A DNA stretch of 64,000 bases from Tamaricihabitans halophyticus (GTDB lineage: Bacteria; Actinomycetota; Actinomycetes; Mycobacteriales; Pseudonocardiaceae), in NCBI RefSeq assembly GCF_004340875.1, contig NZ_SLXQ01000001.1, forward strand, positions 744,001 to 808,000, in the 5' to 3' direction. Numbering within the stretch: position 1 is the first letter of the stretch; the number at the start of each line of letters is the position of its first letter. A program made the position numbers and the translations under genes. Below, piece after piece: positions 45,624-54,862 of the stretch. The notes under the pieces were generated by a model. The model had not been told where the DNA came from and made no database searches. It saw only the letters and a program-made list of their open reading frames with translations.

Positions 45624-47108
45624 ATGGCCTCCGCCCATGCGGCCGATGCCGCGAAAGGTTCTGCCGGAATCGATCCCAGTCTGTACAACGCCGACCTCGC
45701 GCCGATCAAGCAAAAGGGCAGGACGTGGCGCGCCTACAACATATTCACGTTATGGGCGAGCGATGTGCACTCGCTCGGCAACTACACCTTCGCGATGGGC
45801 CTGTTCGCGCTCGGTCTCGGCGCCTGGCAGATCATGGCGGCGATCCTGTTCGGCGCGGCACTGCTTTTCGTGCTGCTCAACCTCGCTGGCTTCATGGGCG
45901 TCCGGACTGGTGTGCCGTTTCCGGTGATGAGCAGGATCAGCTTCGGTATCCGCGGCGCACAGATTCCCGCGTTGATCCGCGGCGGCGTCGCGATCGTCTG
46001 GTTCGGCATCCAGACCTATCTCGCCGCCGGAGTGGGCAGTGTGCTGGTGATCGCGGTGTTCCCCGGCGCTGCCACGCTGACCGACTATCAGCTACTCGGT
46101 CTGGACGCGCTCGGCTGGCTCTGCTTCACCGTGCTCTGGGCGCTGCAAGTGCTGATCGCCTATTACGGCATGGAAGTGATTCGCCGGTACGAAGCGTTTG
46201 CCGGTCCGATAATCCTGATCGCGTTCGTACTGCTGGCACTGTGGGTGCTCATCGACTCCGGCTTGCACATCACCTTCACACCACCAGACGCGCTTACCGG
46301 CGCCGCGATGTGGGCGCAGATCTTCGGCGGCGGGGCGCTCTGGGTGGCGATCTACGCGACGTTCGTCCTGAACTTCTGCGACTTCACCCGCAGCGCGGTC
46401 TCCAAACGCGCCGTGGTCAAGGGAAACCTGTGGGGTATTCCGCTGAACATGGCGTTCTTCGCGACGATCGTCATCATCCTCACCGGTGGCCGGCTGAGCA
46501 TCGACGGCCAGGTGGTGACGACGGCCGAGGATGTCGTCACGCATATCCCGAACACGGCACTGCTTGTCCTGATGTGCCTTGGCCTGCTGACGTTGACGGT
46601 CGCGGTCAACCTGATCGCCAACTTCGTCGCACCGTCCTACGCACTGACGAATCTGGCACCGAAGAAACTCAACTTTCGCCGCGCCGCACTGCTTTCCGGG
46701 ATCATCGGCTTCGTGATCCTGCCGTGGAACCTGTACAACTCGCCGATCGTCATCACCTACTTCCTCGGTGGGCTCGGCACCGTTCTCGGGCCGGTGTTCG
46801 GCATCGTGATGGCGGACTACTGGTTGGTGCGCCGGCAACGGATCAATGTCCCCGAGCTCTACACGACCAAACCGGACGGCGATTACTACTACCGGGCCGG
46901 CGTGAACCCGAGGGCAATCGTCGCCATGGTCCCGGCCGCGGCGATCGCGCTGGTCTTCGCGTTCACCCCGGGACTGCACGCGATCGGCCAGTTCTCCTGG
47001 TTCATCGCCGCCGCGATCGGGGCGATCGTGTACTACTTTGTCGCGGACCGTTCACGCCCGTTCACCGATGTCAACGGCGAGCCGATCGCGGTCGCGGTCA
47101 AGCACTGA
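45624..47108 (+). CDS. NCS1-family allantoin permease
   Basis: A 494-residue transporter with about 12 helices. The NCS1 start SLYNADLAPIKQKGRTW leads into NIFTLWASDVHSLGNYTFAM, and GIPLNMAFFATIVIILTGG is in the second half. AAGGAG lies 8 nt before ATG 45624. It resembles PucI/uracil-allantoin permeases and probably imports allantoin with Na+ or H+. It heads the plus-strand operon with racemase and allantoinase. Confidence 0.9.
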   Translation: MASAHAADAAKGSAGIDPSLYNADLAPIKQKGRTWRAYNIFTLWASDVHSLGNYTFAMGLFALGLGAWQIMAAILFGAALLFVLLNLAGFMGVRTGVPFPVMSRISFGIRGAQIPALIRGGVAIVWFGIQTYLAAGVGSVLVIAVFPGAATLTDYQLLGLDALGWLCFTVLWALQVLIAYYGMEVIRRYEAFAGPIILIAFVLLALWVLIDSGLHITFTPPDALTGAAMWAQIFGGGALWVAIYATFVLNFCDFTRSAVSKRAVVKGNLWGIPLNMAFFATIVIILTGGRLSIDGQVVTTAEDVVTHIPNTALLVLMCLGLLTLTVAVNLIANFVAPSYALTNLAPKKLNFRRAALLSGIIGFVILPWNLYNSPIVITYFLGGLGTVLGPVFGIVMADYWLVRRQRINVPELYTTKPDGDYYYRAGVNPRAIVAMVPAAAIALVFAFTPGLHAIGQFSWFIAAAIGAIVYYFVADRSRPFTDVNGEPIAVAVKH

Positions 47109-47171
47109 CCAAGCCGGCACAATATCGCTAGCATGCCCGCGAGCTAGCATCCCGGCGAACAAAGGAACCTG

Positions 47172-47906
47172 ATGCGAATCCTGGTCGTCAACGTGAACAC
47201 GACCCAAGCCATGACCGAAGGGATCGTGTGCCAGGCGCGGCAGGTGGCCGCGGAGCACACCGAGATCATCGGCCGCACCCCGACGTTCGGCGCGGAGAGC
47301 GTGGAGGGGAACCTGGAAAGCTACCTGGCCGCGGTCGCGGTGCTGGATGCCGTCAAGTCCTATCAGGAACCGTTCGACGCGGTGATCCAGGCTGGCTACG
47401 GTGAACACGGCCGCGAGGGACTGCAGGAACTCCTCGACGTCCCGGTAGTCGACATCACCGAGGCCGCCGCGGCAACGGCGATGTACCTTGGCCATCGCTA
47501 TTCGGTTGTCACCACTTTGGACCGAACCGTGCCACTGATCGAGGACCGGTTGCTACTCGCCGGGCTGGATCGGCGATGCGCTTCGGTGCGGTCGAGCGGT
47601 ATGGCGGTACTCGAGTTGGAGACCGAGCCGGAGCGCGCCGTAGCCGCGATCGTCGAGCAGGCCCAGGCCGCCGTACACGAGGACAGGGCCGAGGTGATCG
47701 TGCTCGGTTGTGGCGGGATGGCCGAACTGGAAGCACGAGTACGGGAACGTACCGGGGTGCCGGTAGTGGACGGTGTCGCGGCGGCGGTCACCGTCGCCGA
47801 GTCGCTGGTACGGCTGGGCCTGACCACGTCCAAGGTCCGCACTTACGCGCCGCCTCGGCCGAAGAAGCTGACCGGATGGCCGCTAACGAACTCCGGGGAG
47901 GAATGA
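47172..47906 (+). CDS. Asp/Glu/hydantoin racemase family protein (putative allantoin racemase)
   Basis: A 244-residue protein with the family start MRILVVNVNTTQAMTEGI and the second active-site Cys in VIVLGCGGMAELE. The first Cys of hydantoin/allantoin racemases is not seen: the matching segment reads IQAGYGEHGREGLQEL. It could be a racemase with altered chemistry or an amidohydrolase-like relative. AAAGGAA precedes ATG 47172. Between the permease and allantoinase genes, it would supply (S)-allantoin. Confidence 0.8.
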   Translation: MRILVVNVNTTQAMTEGIVCQARQVAAEHTEIIGRTPTFGAESVEGNLESYLAAVAVLDAVKSYQEPFDAVIQAGYGEHGREGLQELLDVPVVDITEAAAATAMYLGHRYSVVTTLDRTVPLIEDRLLLAGLDRRCASVRSSGMAVLELETEPERAVAAIVEQAQAAVHEDRAEVIVLGCGGMAELEARVRERTGVPVVDGVAAAVTVAESLVRLGLTTSKVRTYAPPRPKKLTGWPLTNSGEE

Positions 47907-49354
47907 TGAGCGAGGAGCTGGCAAAGGTGAACCAGCTGGAATCGTTTCGCGATGAGCTGGACCGCCTGCGTGCCGCACAGCAGGAACCGGCGGACACCGT
48001 ACAAAACCAGCCACACACCGCGGATTACGACCTGGTGGTACGCGGTCGCCGGATCATGACCACGGCGGGTCTCGCCGAACGGGAACTCGGTATCAGCGGC
48101 GGCAAGATCGTCGCCATCGAACCACTCGGGTCCAATCTCGATGGCGCGGAGACCATCGTGCTCGCCGAGGACGAGACGTTGATACCCGGGTTGGTCGACG
48201 GTCATGTGCACGTCAACGAGCCTGGCCGGACCGAATGGGAGGGCTTCGCCACCGCGACGAAGGCCGCGGCGGCCGGCGGCATCACGACGATTCTGGACAT
48301 GCCGTTGAACTCCATCCCTTCGACCGTGACTGACCCGGCGCTGGAGTTCAAACAACTGGTGGCGCGGCCGCAGGCGTTCGTGGACGTCGGGTTCTGGGGT
48401 GGCGCCGTCCCCGGCAACCTGGACGACCTGCGGGAGCTACACGATTCCGGGGTCTTCGGCTTCAAGTGTTTCCTGTTGCACTCCGGGGTGGACGAGTTTC
48501 CACCGCTGAACGCGGATCAGCTGGAGACCTATCTTGAACGGCTGCGCGGATTCGATGCGCTGATGATCGTGCACGCGGAAGATTCTCGGGCGATCGACCG
48601 GGCGCCGTCGCCGGAAGGTGACGGCTACGCCAAGTTTCTCGCTTCCCGACCACGTGGCGCGGAGAACCTGGCGATAGCGGAAGTACTCGAGCGGACCCGG
48701 TGGACCGGTGCGCGCACGCATATCCTTCATCTGTCCTCTTCGGATGCTCTGCCGATGCTGCGCAGCGCGAAAACCGACGGGCTCAACCTCACCGTGGAGA
48801 CCTGCCCGCACTACCTGACGCTGGCCGCGGAGTCCATTCCACCCGGCGCTACCGCATTCAAATGCTGCCCGCCGATCCGCGAAGCGAGTAACCGGGAAGC
48901 CCTGTGGGAAGGGCTGTTGGACGGCACCATCGACTACATCGCCTCCGACCATTCGCCGTCAACGCTTGACCTCAAGGATCTCGGCAACGGCGATTTCGCG
49001 GTCGCGTGGGGCGGAATCGCCTCCGTTCAACTGGGCATTTCGGTGGTGTGGACCGAAGCCCGGCGACGCGGTATCGAGCTGGCACAGGTAGTCGACTGGA
49101 TGGCAAGCAGGCCAGCCGATCGTCTCCGGCTGCGTGACAAGGGGAGGTTGGCACTCGGTTACGACGCCGATATGGCTGTCTTCGCCGCGGACGATGCCTT
49201 CGTCGTGGACGCGGGGCGACTGCACCATCGCAACCCGTTGACACCGTACGACCAGCGTGCGTTATCTGGCGTGGTGCGTCGCACCTTCCTGCGAGGCAGC
49301 GAGGTGGACTACCAAACGCCAGGAGGCAGGCTGATCCGGCGCGGACTAGCCTGA
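47906..49354 (+). CDS. Allantoinase
   Basis: About 482 residues, cyclic amidohydrolase family. Metal ligands are in GLVDGHVHVNEPGRTEWEG, the Lys region GFKCFLLHSG, IVHAEDS, HILHLSSSDA and IASDHSPST. It opens the hydantoin ring of allantoin to allantoate. GGGGAGG lies 4 nt upstream of ATG 47906; ATG 47903 overlaps the racemase stop (ATGA). An N-terminal extension of ~40 residues (ELAKVNQLESFRDELDRLRA) is unusual for the family and may be a short helix. Confidence 0.9.
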   Translation: MSEELAKVNQLESFRDELDRLRAAQQEPADTVQNQPHTADYDLVVRGRRIMTTAGLAERELGISGGKIVAIEPLGSNLDGAETIVLAEDETLIPGLVDGHVHVNEPGRTEWEGFATATKAAAAGGITTILDMPLNSIPSTVTDPALEFKQLVARPQAFVDVGFWGGAVPGNLDDLRELHDSGVFGFKCFLLHSGVDEFPPLNADQLETYLERLRGFDALMIVHAEDSRAIDRAPSPEGDGYAKFLASRPRGAENLAIAEVLERTRWTGARTHILHLSSSDALPMLRSAKTDGLNLTVETCPHYLTLAAESIPPGATAFKCCPPIREASNREALWEGLLDGTIDYIASDHSPSTLDLKDLGNGDFAVAWGGIASVQLGISVVWTEARRRGIELAQVVDWMASRPADRLRLRDKGRLALGYDADMAVFAADDAFVVDAGRLHHRNPLTPYDQRALSGVVRRTFLRGSEVDYQTPGGRLIRRGLA

Positions 49355-49498
49355 ACGTAGTCAATAAATCCGACTTTGCGGACAAAATGCTCGAGTAGTG
49401 GCATTCTGTGACCTGTTCGCGCCATCTCCCTGCGGCGAGCTTCGCCGGACCGGTGGTTCCTGCCGCTGTTGGATGTGGCTGTATCAGGAAGGATCTCC

Positions 49499-49978
49499 AT
49501 GTCTCGGCTATACCGGCGCATGTTCGCGCGCCTCGGCATCACGGTTGGCCTTGTGCTTGCCTCGATTACGTTCGTGGCCACGCCCGCTTCGGCACACACC
49601 ATCGGCGAGGCCGTGGTGTCCCCACAGGGCTGCAACTGGTCGAACGGTGGTTATACCCAACTCAGACGCACCGATCTGTGGGACAACCAGAACAACATGC
49701 CCCTCGGCGAAGTCTACGTGTTGTGGAGCGGCACCTATCAGGAAAACTGCATCGTCACGCTACGGGTTGGCAGGGCGGACGGTGTGGCCAGCTACACCGA
49801 AGCCGTGCTGGAACGCCAGGGCATGAGCACCATTCGGGATGAGGGGAACTACTCCCATTTCGCCGCGGCCAAGGGCAAGGCCGCCGGGACCTGCATCAGG
49901 TGGACGGGCTCCATCGCGGCGATCTACGGCGGCCGGATCCACGGCACCACCGTCACCGAATGGCAGCACTGCGGCTAG
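49499..49978 (+). CDS. Small secreted protein of unknown function
   Basis: 159 residues with a clear Sec signal peptide (LGITVGLVLASITFVATPASA, cut after ASA near residue 33). The mature part has Cys near its start (SPQGCNW), middle and end (QHCG), so disulfides are likely, and it is Gly/Thr/Trp rich. AGGAAGGA lies 6 nt before ATG 49499. No family recognised. It stands between the ureide locus and the second two-component system. Confidence 0.7.
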   Translation: MSRLYRRMFARLGITVGLVLASITFVATPASAHTIGEAVVSPQGCNWSNGGYTQLRRTDLWDNQNNMPLGEVYVLWSGTYQENCIVTLRVGRADGVASYTEAVLERQGMSTIRDEGNYSHFAAAKGKAAGTCIRWTGSIAAIYGGRIHGTTVTEWQHCG

Positions 49979-49989
49979 CGGCTCCGTGC

Positions 49990-50667
49990 TCACCGCTCGG
50001 CGTCGCGAACCAGCAGCGCGATCTGAACCCGGTTCTCAACCTCCAGCTTGCTGAACAGGTTTCCGGTGTGCGCCTTGACGGTGGCGACGCTGATGTTCAG
50101 CCGTTCCGCGATCTCCGCGTTACCCAGCCCGTCCGCGATGGACCTGGCCGTGTCGAGTTCCCGTTCGGTCAATGTGGACAGCTGGTTTCGTGCGGACTCA
50201 CCGGAAGGGCTCTGTTGTGTAGCGGAATGCGCTCCGGTGGCCGCGGCGATCACTCGCGCCGTGGCCGCCGGGGACAGCGCCGGGTTGCCGGCCGCGACCG
50301 TCCGCACCGCGTCGATGATTCGCGCGGGCGGGGTGTCCTTGAGCACGAAGCCGAGCGCGCCGGAACGCAGTGCGTTGAGCACCAGCTCATCGGAATCGAA
50401 CGTGGTCAGCACGAGCACCCTGGGCGGCGCCGGCAGTTCGAGAAGTTCTCGTGTCGCGCTGAGCCCGTCCTTCCCCGGCATCCGCACGTCCATCAGCACC
50501 ACGTCCGGCCGATGCTCCTGCACTACCGCGATCGCGGCGTCCCCTTCGGCCGCCTCGGCGACCACGCTGAGGTCGGATTCGCCGTCGATGACGAGCCTTA
50601 GCGCCATCCGCACCAGCTGGTCGTCGTCCACTATGGCGACCCGTATCGGCACCCGTTCGCTGTCCAC
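49990..50667 (-). CDS. Response regulator, NarL/LuxR family (second system)
   Basis: 225 residues: receiver with VDDDQ, phospho-Asp in VVLMDVRMPG and Lys in VLKDTPPAR; LuxR helix-turn-helix STLTERELDTARSIADGLGN near residues 160-180. GTG 50667 follows directly on the kinase stop, so the pair is co-translated. Targets unknown; the divergent hydrolase gene and the convergent secreted-protein gene are the nearest candidates. Confidence 0.9.
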   Translation of the reverse strand: MDSERVPIRVAIVDDDQLVRMALRLVIDGESDLSVVAEAAEGDAAIAVVQEHRPDVVLMDVRMPGKDGLSATRELLELPAPPRVLVLTTFDSDELVLNALRSGALGFVLKDTPPARIIDAVRTVAAGNPALSPAATARVIAAATGAHSATQQSPSGESARNQLSTLTERELDTARSIADGLGNAEIAERLNISVATVKAHTGNLFSKLEVENRVQIALLVRDAER

Positions 50668-51852
50668 TCATTCGCTCTTTTCGTGGTTGTGGTCCGGCCA
50701 GGGTAGTTGGGCGGTGAGCAGATATCCGTGCTCGGCTGTCGCCTGATGGTCGAGTTCGCCGCCGGCGAGGGCTACCCGCTCAGCGAGGCCGTGCAAACCG
50801 AACCCCGAGGTCGGCGGCTGACTGGTTGGCGCACTGGGTGGCGAGTTGCGCACGCCGACGTGCAGCTTGTCGCCGGCTCTGCCATCCACGGTGATGCGCA
50901 CACGGGAACCGGGGGCGTGCTTGGCGGCATTCGTCAGTCCTTCTTGGACGATTCGGTAGCAGGTCCGCCCGAGCGCGCTGGATGGTCGGCCCTGCACCGT
51001 ATCGGTGAGCTCGATGTCCATCCCAGACGCGCTGGCGTCGGCTACCAATTCGGGGATCTGGTCGATGCAGGGTTGCGGCGCTTCCGGTCGATCAGCGTTC
51101 GAGCGAAGCACACCGAGAACGTCGCGCAGCTCCTCGAGCGCCTGATGGGCGCCTTCGGCGATGCCACGGACAAGGACACGGTTTTCCTCGGCAGTGAGGT
51201 CGCCACGGTGATCGAGCACGCCGGCCTGCATCGCGACCAGGGAGATCCGGTGCGCGAGCACATCGTGCATCTCGCGGGCGATCCGGTTGCGCTCCACGGC
51301 CTTCGCCTGCGCCGCTCGAGCGGCCTGTTCGCGTTCCGCGCTTTCCGCCCGGTCGCGTAAGGACCGCAGTTCTACCCGTCGTGCCCCGATGGCAGCACCA
51401 ATGGCTACCGCAGTACCCGCCGCCAGCACGGGCCCCGCGAGTTGTAGCCACATCGGACTGGCGTCTTCCCTGATCGGATAGAGCCCAAGCGACACTTGCG
51501 ATGCCGCCACATACACCAGCACGACGATCGCGATCTCCAACGGACGACGGCGCGTGGCGATCGAGCACAACACGAGAAACGCGGCGCCGGCGGCGAGTAT
51601 CGACACGCTGGAAACGATCGCGATCGTGACGCCGACGGTAAGCGCGAACCGTCGGCGCCACGGCAGCAAGATCAGCGAGCCGATCGCAAGCAGCGGATCA
51701 CCAGTGACGAACCAGCTGCAGCCGTCCACCGCGCAGCCGGGCGGTAACAGCGCGGCGGTGGAAAGCCAGAGGAAGACGCCCAGCGCTACGGCCGCCGCCA
51801 GCCGCCATGCCTGCTGCCAACCGCCGAGCCGCGGCGCGGCGCCCGTAGTCAT
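50668..51852 (-). CDS. Sensor histidine kinase, NarL-type (second system)
   Basis: About 394 residues: four to five helices (AAAVALGVFLWLSTAALL onward), a coiled linker, HisKA_3 motif AREMHDVLAHRISLVAMQAG, and the GHKL domain ending TSGFGLHGLAERVALAGG. ATG 51852 begins MTTGAAPRL just before the first helix; the open frame to 52008 is probably leader. Partner of the regulator that follows without a gap. Confidence 0.88.
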   Translation of the reverse strand: MTTGAAPRLGGWQQAWRLAAAVALGVFLWLSTAALLPPGCAVDGCSWFVTGDPLLAIGSLILLPWRRRFALTVGVTIAIVSSVSILAAGAAFLVLCSIATRRRPLEIAIVVLVYVAASQVSLGLYPIREDASPMWLQLAGPVLAAGTAVAIGAAIGARRVELRSLRDRAESAEREQAARAAQAKAVERNRIAREMHDVLAHRISLVAMQAGVLDHRGDLTAEENRVLVRGIAEGAHQALEELRDVLGVLRSNADRPEAPQPCIDQIPELVADASASGMDIELTDTVQGRPSSALGRTCYRIVQEGLTNAAKHAPGSRVRITVDGRAGDKLHVGVRNSPPSAPTSQPPTSGFGLHGLAERVALAGGELDHQATAEHGYLLTAQLPWPDHNHEKSE

Positions 51853-52037
51853 CTGGTCATTATCGCGGCCCGCGGTTCGTGCCGCAGCCGACCTGGGTAC
51901 CGGTCCGTACTGGACCAGGGTCGAAGGACCGCCTCGACTTTCGTCGGGGGTGGTTCGAGTCGCCGGACCGATGTGCGGACGCGACCGAATGGCCAGAGTG
52001 TTTCTCATACCGAAACAACTGCGTTAGGAGCACTTCG

Positions 52038-53522
52038 ATGAACCGAAAACGCGGTACTGGGCGAGGTGTGATTCTGCTGGCCGTGCTCGGCCTTACCGGC
52101 GCGTTGATCGGGGCCCCGGCCATGGCCAGCGAGGCCGCGCCACGGCTGCAGTGGGAGCGGTGCCCCGAGGGGACCGAGGATCCCGCGGCCGGGCCGCCCC
52201 AGCTGCAATGTGCCACGGTGCCGGTTCCGTTGGATTACCGCGATCCGGATGGTGAGCAGATCGAGCTCATGATCTCCCGGCTGGCCAGCAAAAGCCCGGA
52301 CGAGCGGCGCGGGGTGTTGTTGCTCAACCCCGGTGGTCCCGGCGGGACCGGTTTGGACCAGCCCACCTTCCTCGCCTCGCAGGGCCTACCGGCCAGCGTG
52401 CTGGACAGCTATGACGTGATCGGGATGGATACCCGTGGCGTTGGCCACTCGGCGCCGGTGAGCTGTGGTTTCACCAATGATCAAGAGTACTTCGGGAACA
52501 TCCCACCCTATGCCGTGGATGATGCGGCGGTCGCCAAGCAGGCGACGGTGGCAAGGGAGGTCGCCGAGCAGTGCGCGGCGAACGACAAGGATGGCCGGTT
52601 GGGTCAGCTGTCCACGGCGAACATGGCGAGGGATCTGGACCGGATCCGGGCCGCGCTCGGCGAGGAGAAGGCTAGCTTTCTCGGCTACTCCTACGGGACC
52701 GCGCTGGGTGCCGCCTACGCCTCGATGTTTCCCGAACGCGCGGACCGGATCGTGCTGGACAGCAATATTGGCGACACCTTCCTCGATCATGCTGGGATGC
52801 GCAGGTATGGCCAGGGCATGGAGCAGACGTTCCCGGACTTCGCGAGATGGGCGGCGAAGCGACACGAAAGCTACGGCCTTGGCCGCACGGCAGCGCAAGT
52901 GCGCAGGACCTACTTCGAGATCGCCGAGCGGGTCGACAAGGAACCGGTGGACGGCATCAACGGCACGCTGTTCCGGTTGGCCACCTTCGCGTCGCTGTAC
53001 AACAAGGCTTCGTACGGCCAGGCCGCGCAGACCTGGCAGTCCCTACGTGAAGGGTCGCCCACGGGCGGCCGGTCCGCCGCTTCGACTCCGGCACCGAACG
53101 ACAACGCCTGGTCGGTCTTTCTTGCGGTGACCTGTAACGACGTCGAATGGCCTGAGGACGTCCAGACCTATCAGCGCTCCGTGGCGGCGGACCGGGAGCG
53201 GTACCCGCTCTATGGTGCGGCAGCCGCGAACATCGTGCCCTGCGCGTACTGGCAGAAGCCGGCCGAACCGCCGGTGCGGATTGACGACGATGGCCCGGCC
53301 AACGTTCTTGTCGTGCAGAACCAGCGCGATCCGGTCACATCCTTGCGCGGCGGGGAGTTGCTGAACGAGAGGTTCGGCGAACGGTCCCGGCTGGTGAGTG
53401 TCGACGCGAGTGGGCACGGGGCATATGTGCTCGGCGACAACTCCTGCGCGTTGAACCGCACGACCAGTTATCTGGTCGACGGCGTGCTGCCCGCGCGGGA
53501 TGTGACCTGCGCGGCGGGGTGA
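52038..53522 (+). CDS. Secreted alpha/beta hydrolase, tripeptidyl-aminopeptidase (TAP) family
   Basis: 494 residues: signal peptide ILLAVLGLTGALIGAPAMA, oxyanion region LLLNPGGPGGTG, nucleophile Ser in GYSYGTALGAAYA, Asp in QNQRDPVTS and His in DASGHGAYV, with the C-terminal TAP-like domain. It should release peptides from exported proteins outside the cell. TAGGAG lies 8 nt before ATG 52038. The 185-bp gap to the divergent kinase gene must hold both promoters; no clear operator seen. Confidence 0.88.
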   Translation: MNRKRGTGRGVILLAVLGLTGALIGAPAMASEAAPRLQWERCPEGTEDPAAGPPQLQCATVPVPLDYRDPDGEQIELMISRLASKSPDERRGVLLLNPGGPGGTGLDQPTFLASQGLPASVLDSYDVIGMDTRGVGHSAPVSCGFTNDQEYFGNIPPYAVDDAAVAKQATVAREVAEQCAANDKDGRLGQLSTANMARDLDRIRAALGEEKASFLGYSYGTALGAAYASMFPERADRIVLDSNIGDTFLDHAGMRRYGQGMEQTFPDFARWAAKRHESYGLGRTAAQVRRTYFEIAERVDKEPVDGINGTLFRLATFASLYNKASYGQAAQTWQSLREGSPTGGRSAASTPAPNDNAWSVFLAVTCNDVEWPEDVQTYQRSVAADRERYPLYGAAAANIVPCAYWQKPAEPPVRIDDDGPANVLVVQNQRDPVTSLRGGELLNERFGERSRLVSVDASGHGAYVLGDNSCALNRTTSYLVDGVLPARDVTCAAG

Positions 53523-53547
53523 ACCCACGCGCGGGCCAACGGAAACG

Positions 53548-54162
53548 TCATGCGGCGGGGGAACTAGCTCGGATCGCCGCGAGCGCTTCCTCCGCCGTGC
53601 GGTTGCCCGCCGTCGTAAGGTCAAGGCTGTTCAGTGCGGCCAGATGAAAGTCATCGCTGGCAGCGGTCACGCAATCGGTAACGACATGCACGGTGAAGCC
53701 GAGATCCGTGCCGTGCCGCGCGGTTTGCTCGACGGTGAGGTTGGTTGCCACACCGGTGAGGTAGAGCGTGTCGATACCTTGTTCGGTAAGCCTTGCGGCG
53801 AGGTCGTTTCCGGCGAGCCCGGATAGTTTCTGGTTGTCCACCGTCGTGGCACCGGCGGCCATCTCCGGGATCAGCGCGGTACCCGGGGCCGCTGGCCGGA
53901 AGGAGAGTTGGGCGTCCGCAACCGCCTGCATGAAAGCGGTGTTGCGCACCAGCTCGCCTTCCCCTTCGGGGACGGTGAATCGCGTGAAGAAGACGGATGC
54001 GCCAGCGGCAGCGGCTGATTCATGGAAATCAGTCGCGCGTGCGACCACACCGCTGCGGGCTACTGGCTCGGCGAGCATCCCGCCAAAGAACCCGTCGGGT
54101 TTGATTACGTTGATCTGCCAGTGCAGGGCCAGCACGGCAGCGCGCGGTGAGTTGATCGACAT
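53548..54162 (-). CDS. Isochorismatase-like hydrolase fold, catalytic Cys absent
   Basis: 204 residues with the cysteine-hydrolase fold of isochorismatases and nicotinamidases. The usual catalytic segment with Cys reads VATNLTVEQTARHG here, with Thr in place of Cys, and the usual Asp near the N-terminus is His (ALHWQINV). So it may be non-catalytic or use other residues. ATG 54162 begins MSINSPRAAV. Its neighbour upstream is the DinB gene, 21 bp away. Confidence 0.82.
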   Translation of the reverse strand: MSINSPRAAVLALHWQINVIKPDGFFGGMLAEPVARSGVVARATDFHESAAAAGASVFFTRFTVPEGEGELVRNTAFMQAVADAQLSFRPAAPGTALIPEMAAGATTVDNQKLSGLAGNDLAARLTEQGIDTLYLTGVATNLTVEQTARHGTDLGFTVHVVTDCVTAASDDFHLAALNSLDLTTAGNRTAEEALAAIRASSPAA

Positions 54163-54183
54163 GCCATATACCCTGCCGCACAA

Positions 54184-54678
54184 CTAGATCGGCGGCAACG
54201 GCTGGTCGAGCTGTTCGCGGAGGATATCGCCGTGTCCGGCGTGCCGGGCGAACTCTTCGATCATCGCGAGCAAGGTCCAGCGCATGCTTACGGTTCCTTC
54301 GCGGGGGTTGTGCTTGGTGTCGTCGAGGTCGTAGCGAGCGGCGATATCCCGTGATCGTTGGCTTGCGCGCTGGAACTCGGCGATCACGTCGGCCAGCGAT
54401 TCGTCGTCCGCTACGGCGAAGGTTCCCTCGTCCCGCTTCGAGTATCCGTCGCATTCGGACTCATCGAGCCCGGCCCAGAACCGCTGGAACCAGATACGTT
54501 CGGCCGCAGCGGCATGCTTGAGCAGCGAGATCGGGGTGGTCAGGGACGCGACGAGCCGGCGGCGAGCGTCGGTTTCGGTGAGACCACGCACGGTGTCGAT
54601 CAAGGCCGCGCGATTGCGGTCCAGGGTGTCTTCCAGGATCGCGCGCTCGGCGCCGATAGTGATCCTGTCGGTACGCAT
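54184..54678 (-). CDS. DinB-like (DUF664) four-helix bundle protein
   Basis: 164 residues. Helix-bundle pattern with a His-based metal site: LLKHAAAAERIWFQRF, MRWTLLAMIEEFARHAGHGD. The His of LLKH and the two of HAGH are the expected ligands. Family members include mycothiol-dependent transferases and detoxification enzymes of actinobacteria. ATG 54678 is preceded by GGAG at 8 nt. Confidence 0.85.
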   Translation of the reverse strand: MRTDRITIGAERAILEDTLDRNRAALIDTVRGLTETDARRRLVASLTTPISLLKHAAAAERIWFQRFWAGLDESECDGYSKRDEGTFAVADDESLADVIAEFQRASQRSRDIAARYDLDDTKHNPREGTVSMRWTLLAMIEEFARHAGHGDILREQLDQPLPPI

Positions 54679-54862
54679 GGCGTTCACTCCATCCTTGGCT
54701 ACAGCGGTGCTGATCAAAGCCGCACAGACGCGGCAGGAAAGCAGGCACGGCGAGCCGCGTACCACTGATCCACGGCAGCTTTCGGTGCGCCACCCTGCCC
54801 CAGACAACGATCCGTGACGCCACAGTGCGGGGCCAGCGGCGCGATCCGTGCTTGCTCGCGAG

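Noticed and set aside
45725..47131. A 468-codon open frame in a second plus frame over the permease
   Set aside because: It is Arg/Asp-rich shadow translation; the overlapping frame has the full NCS1 transporter signature.
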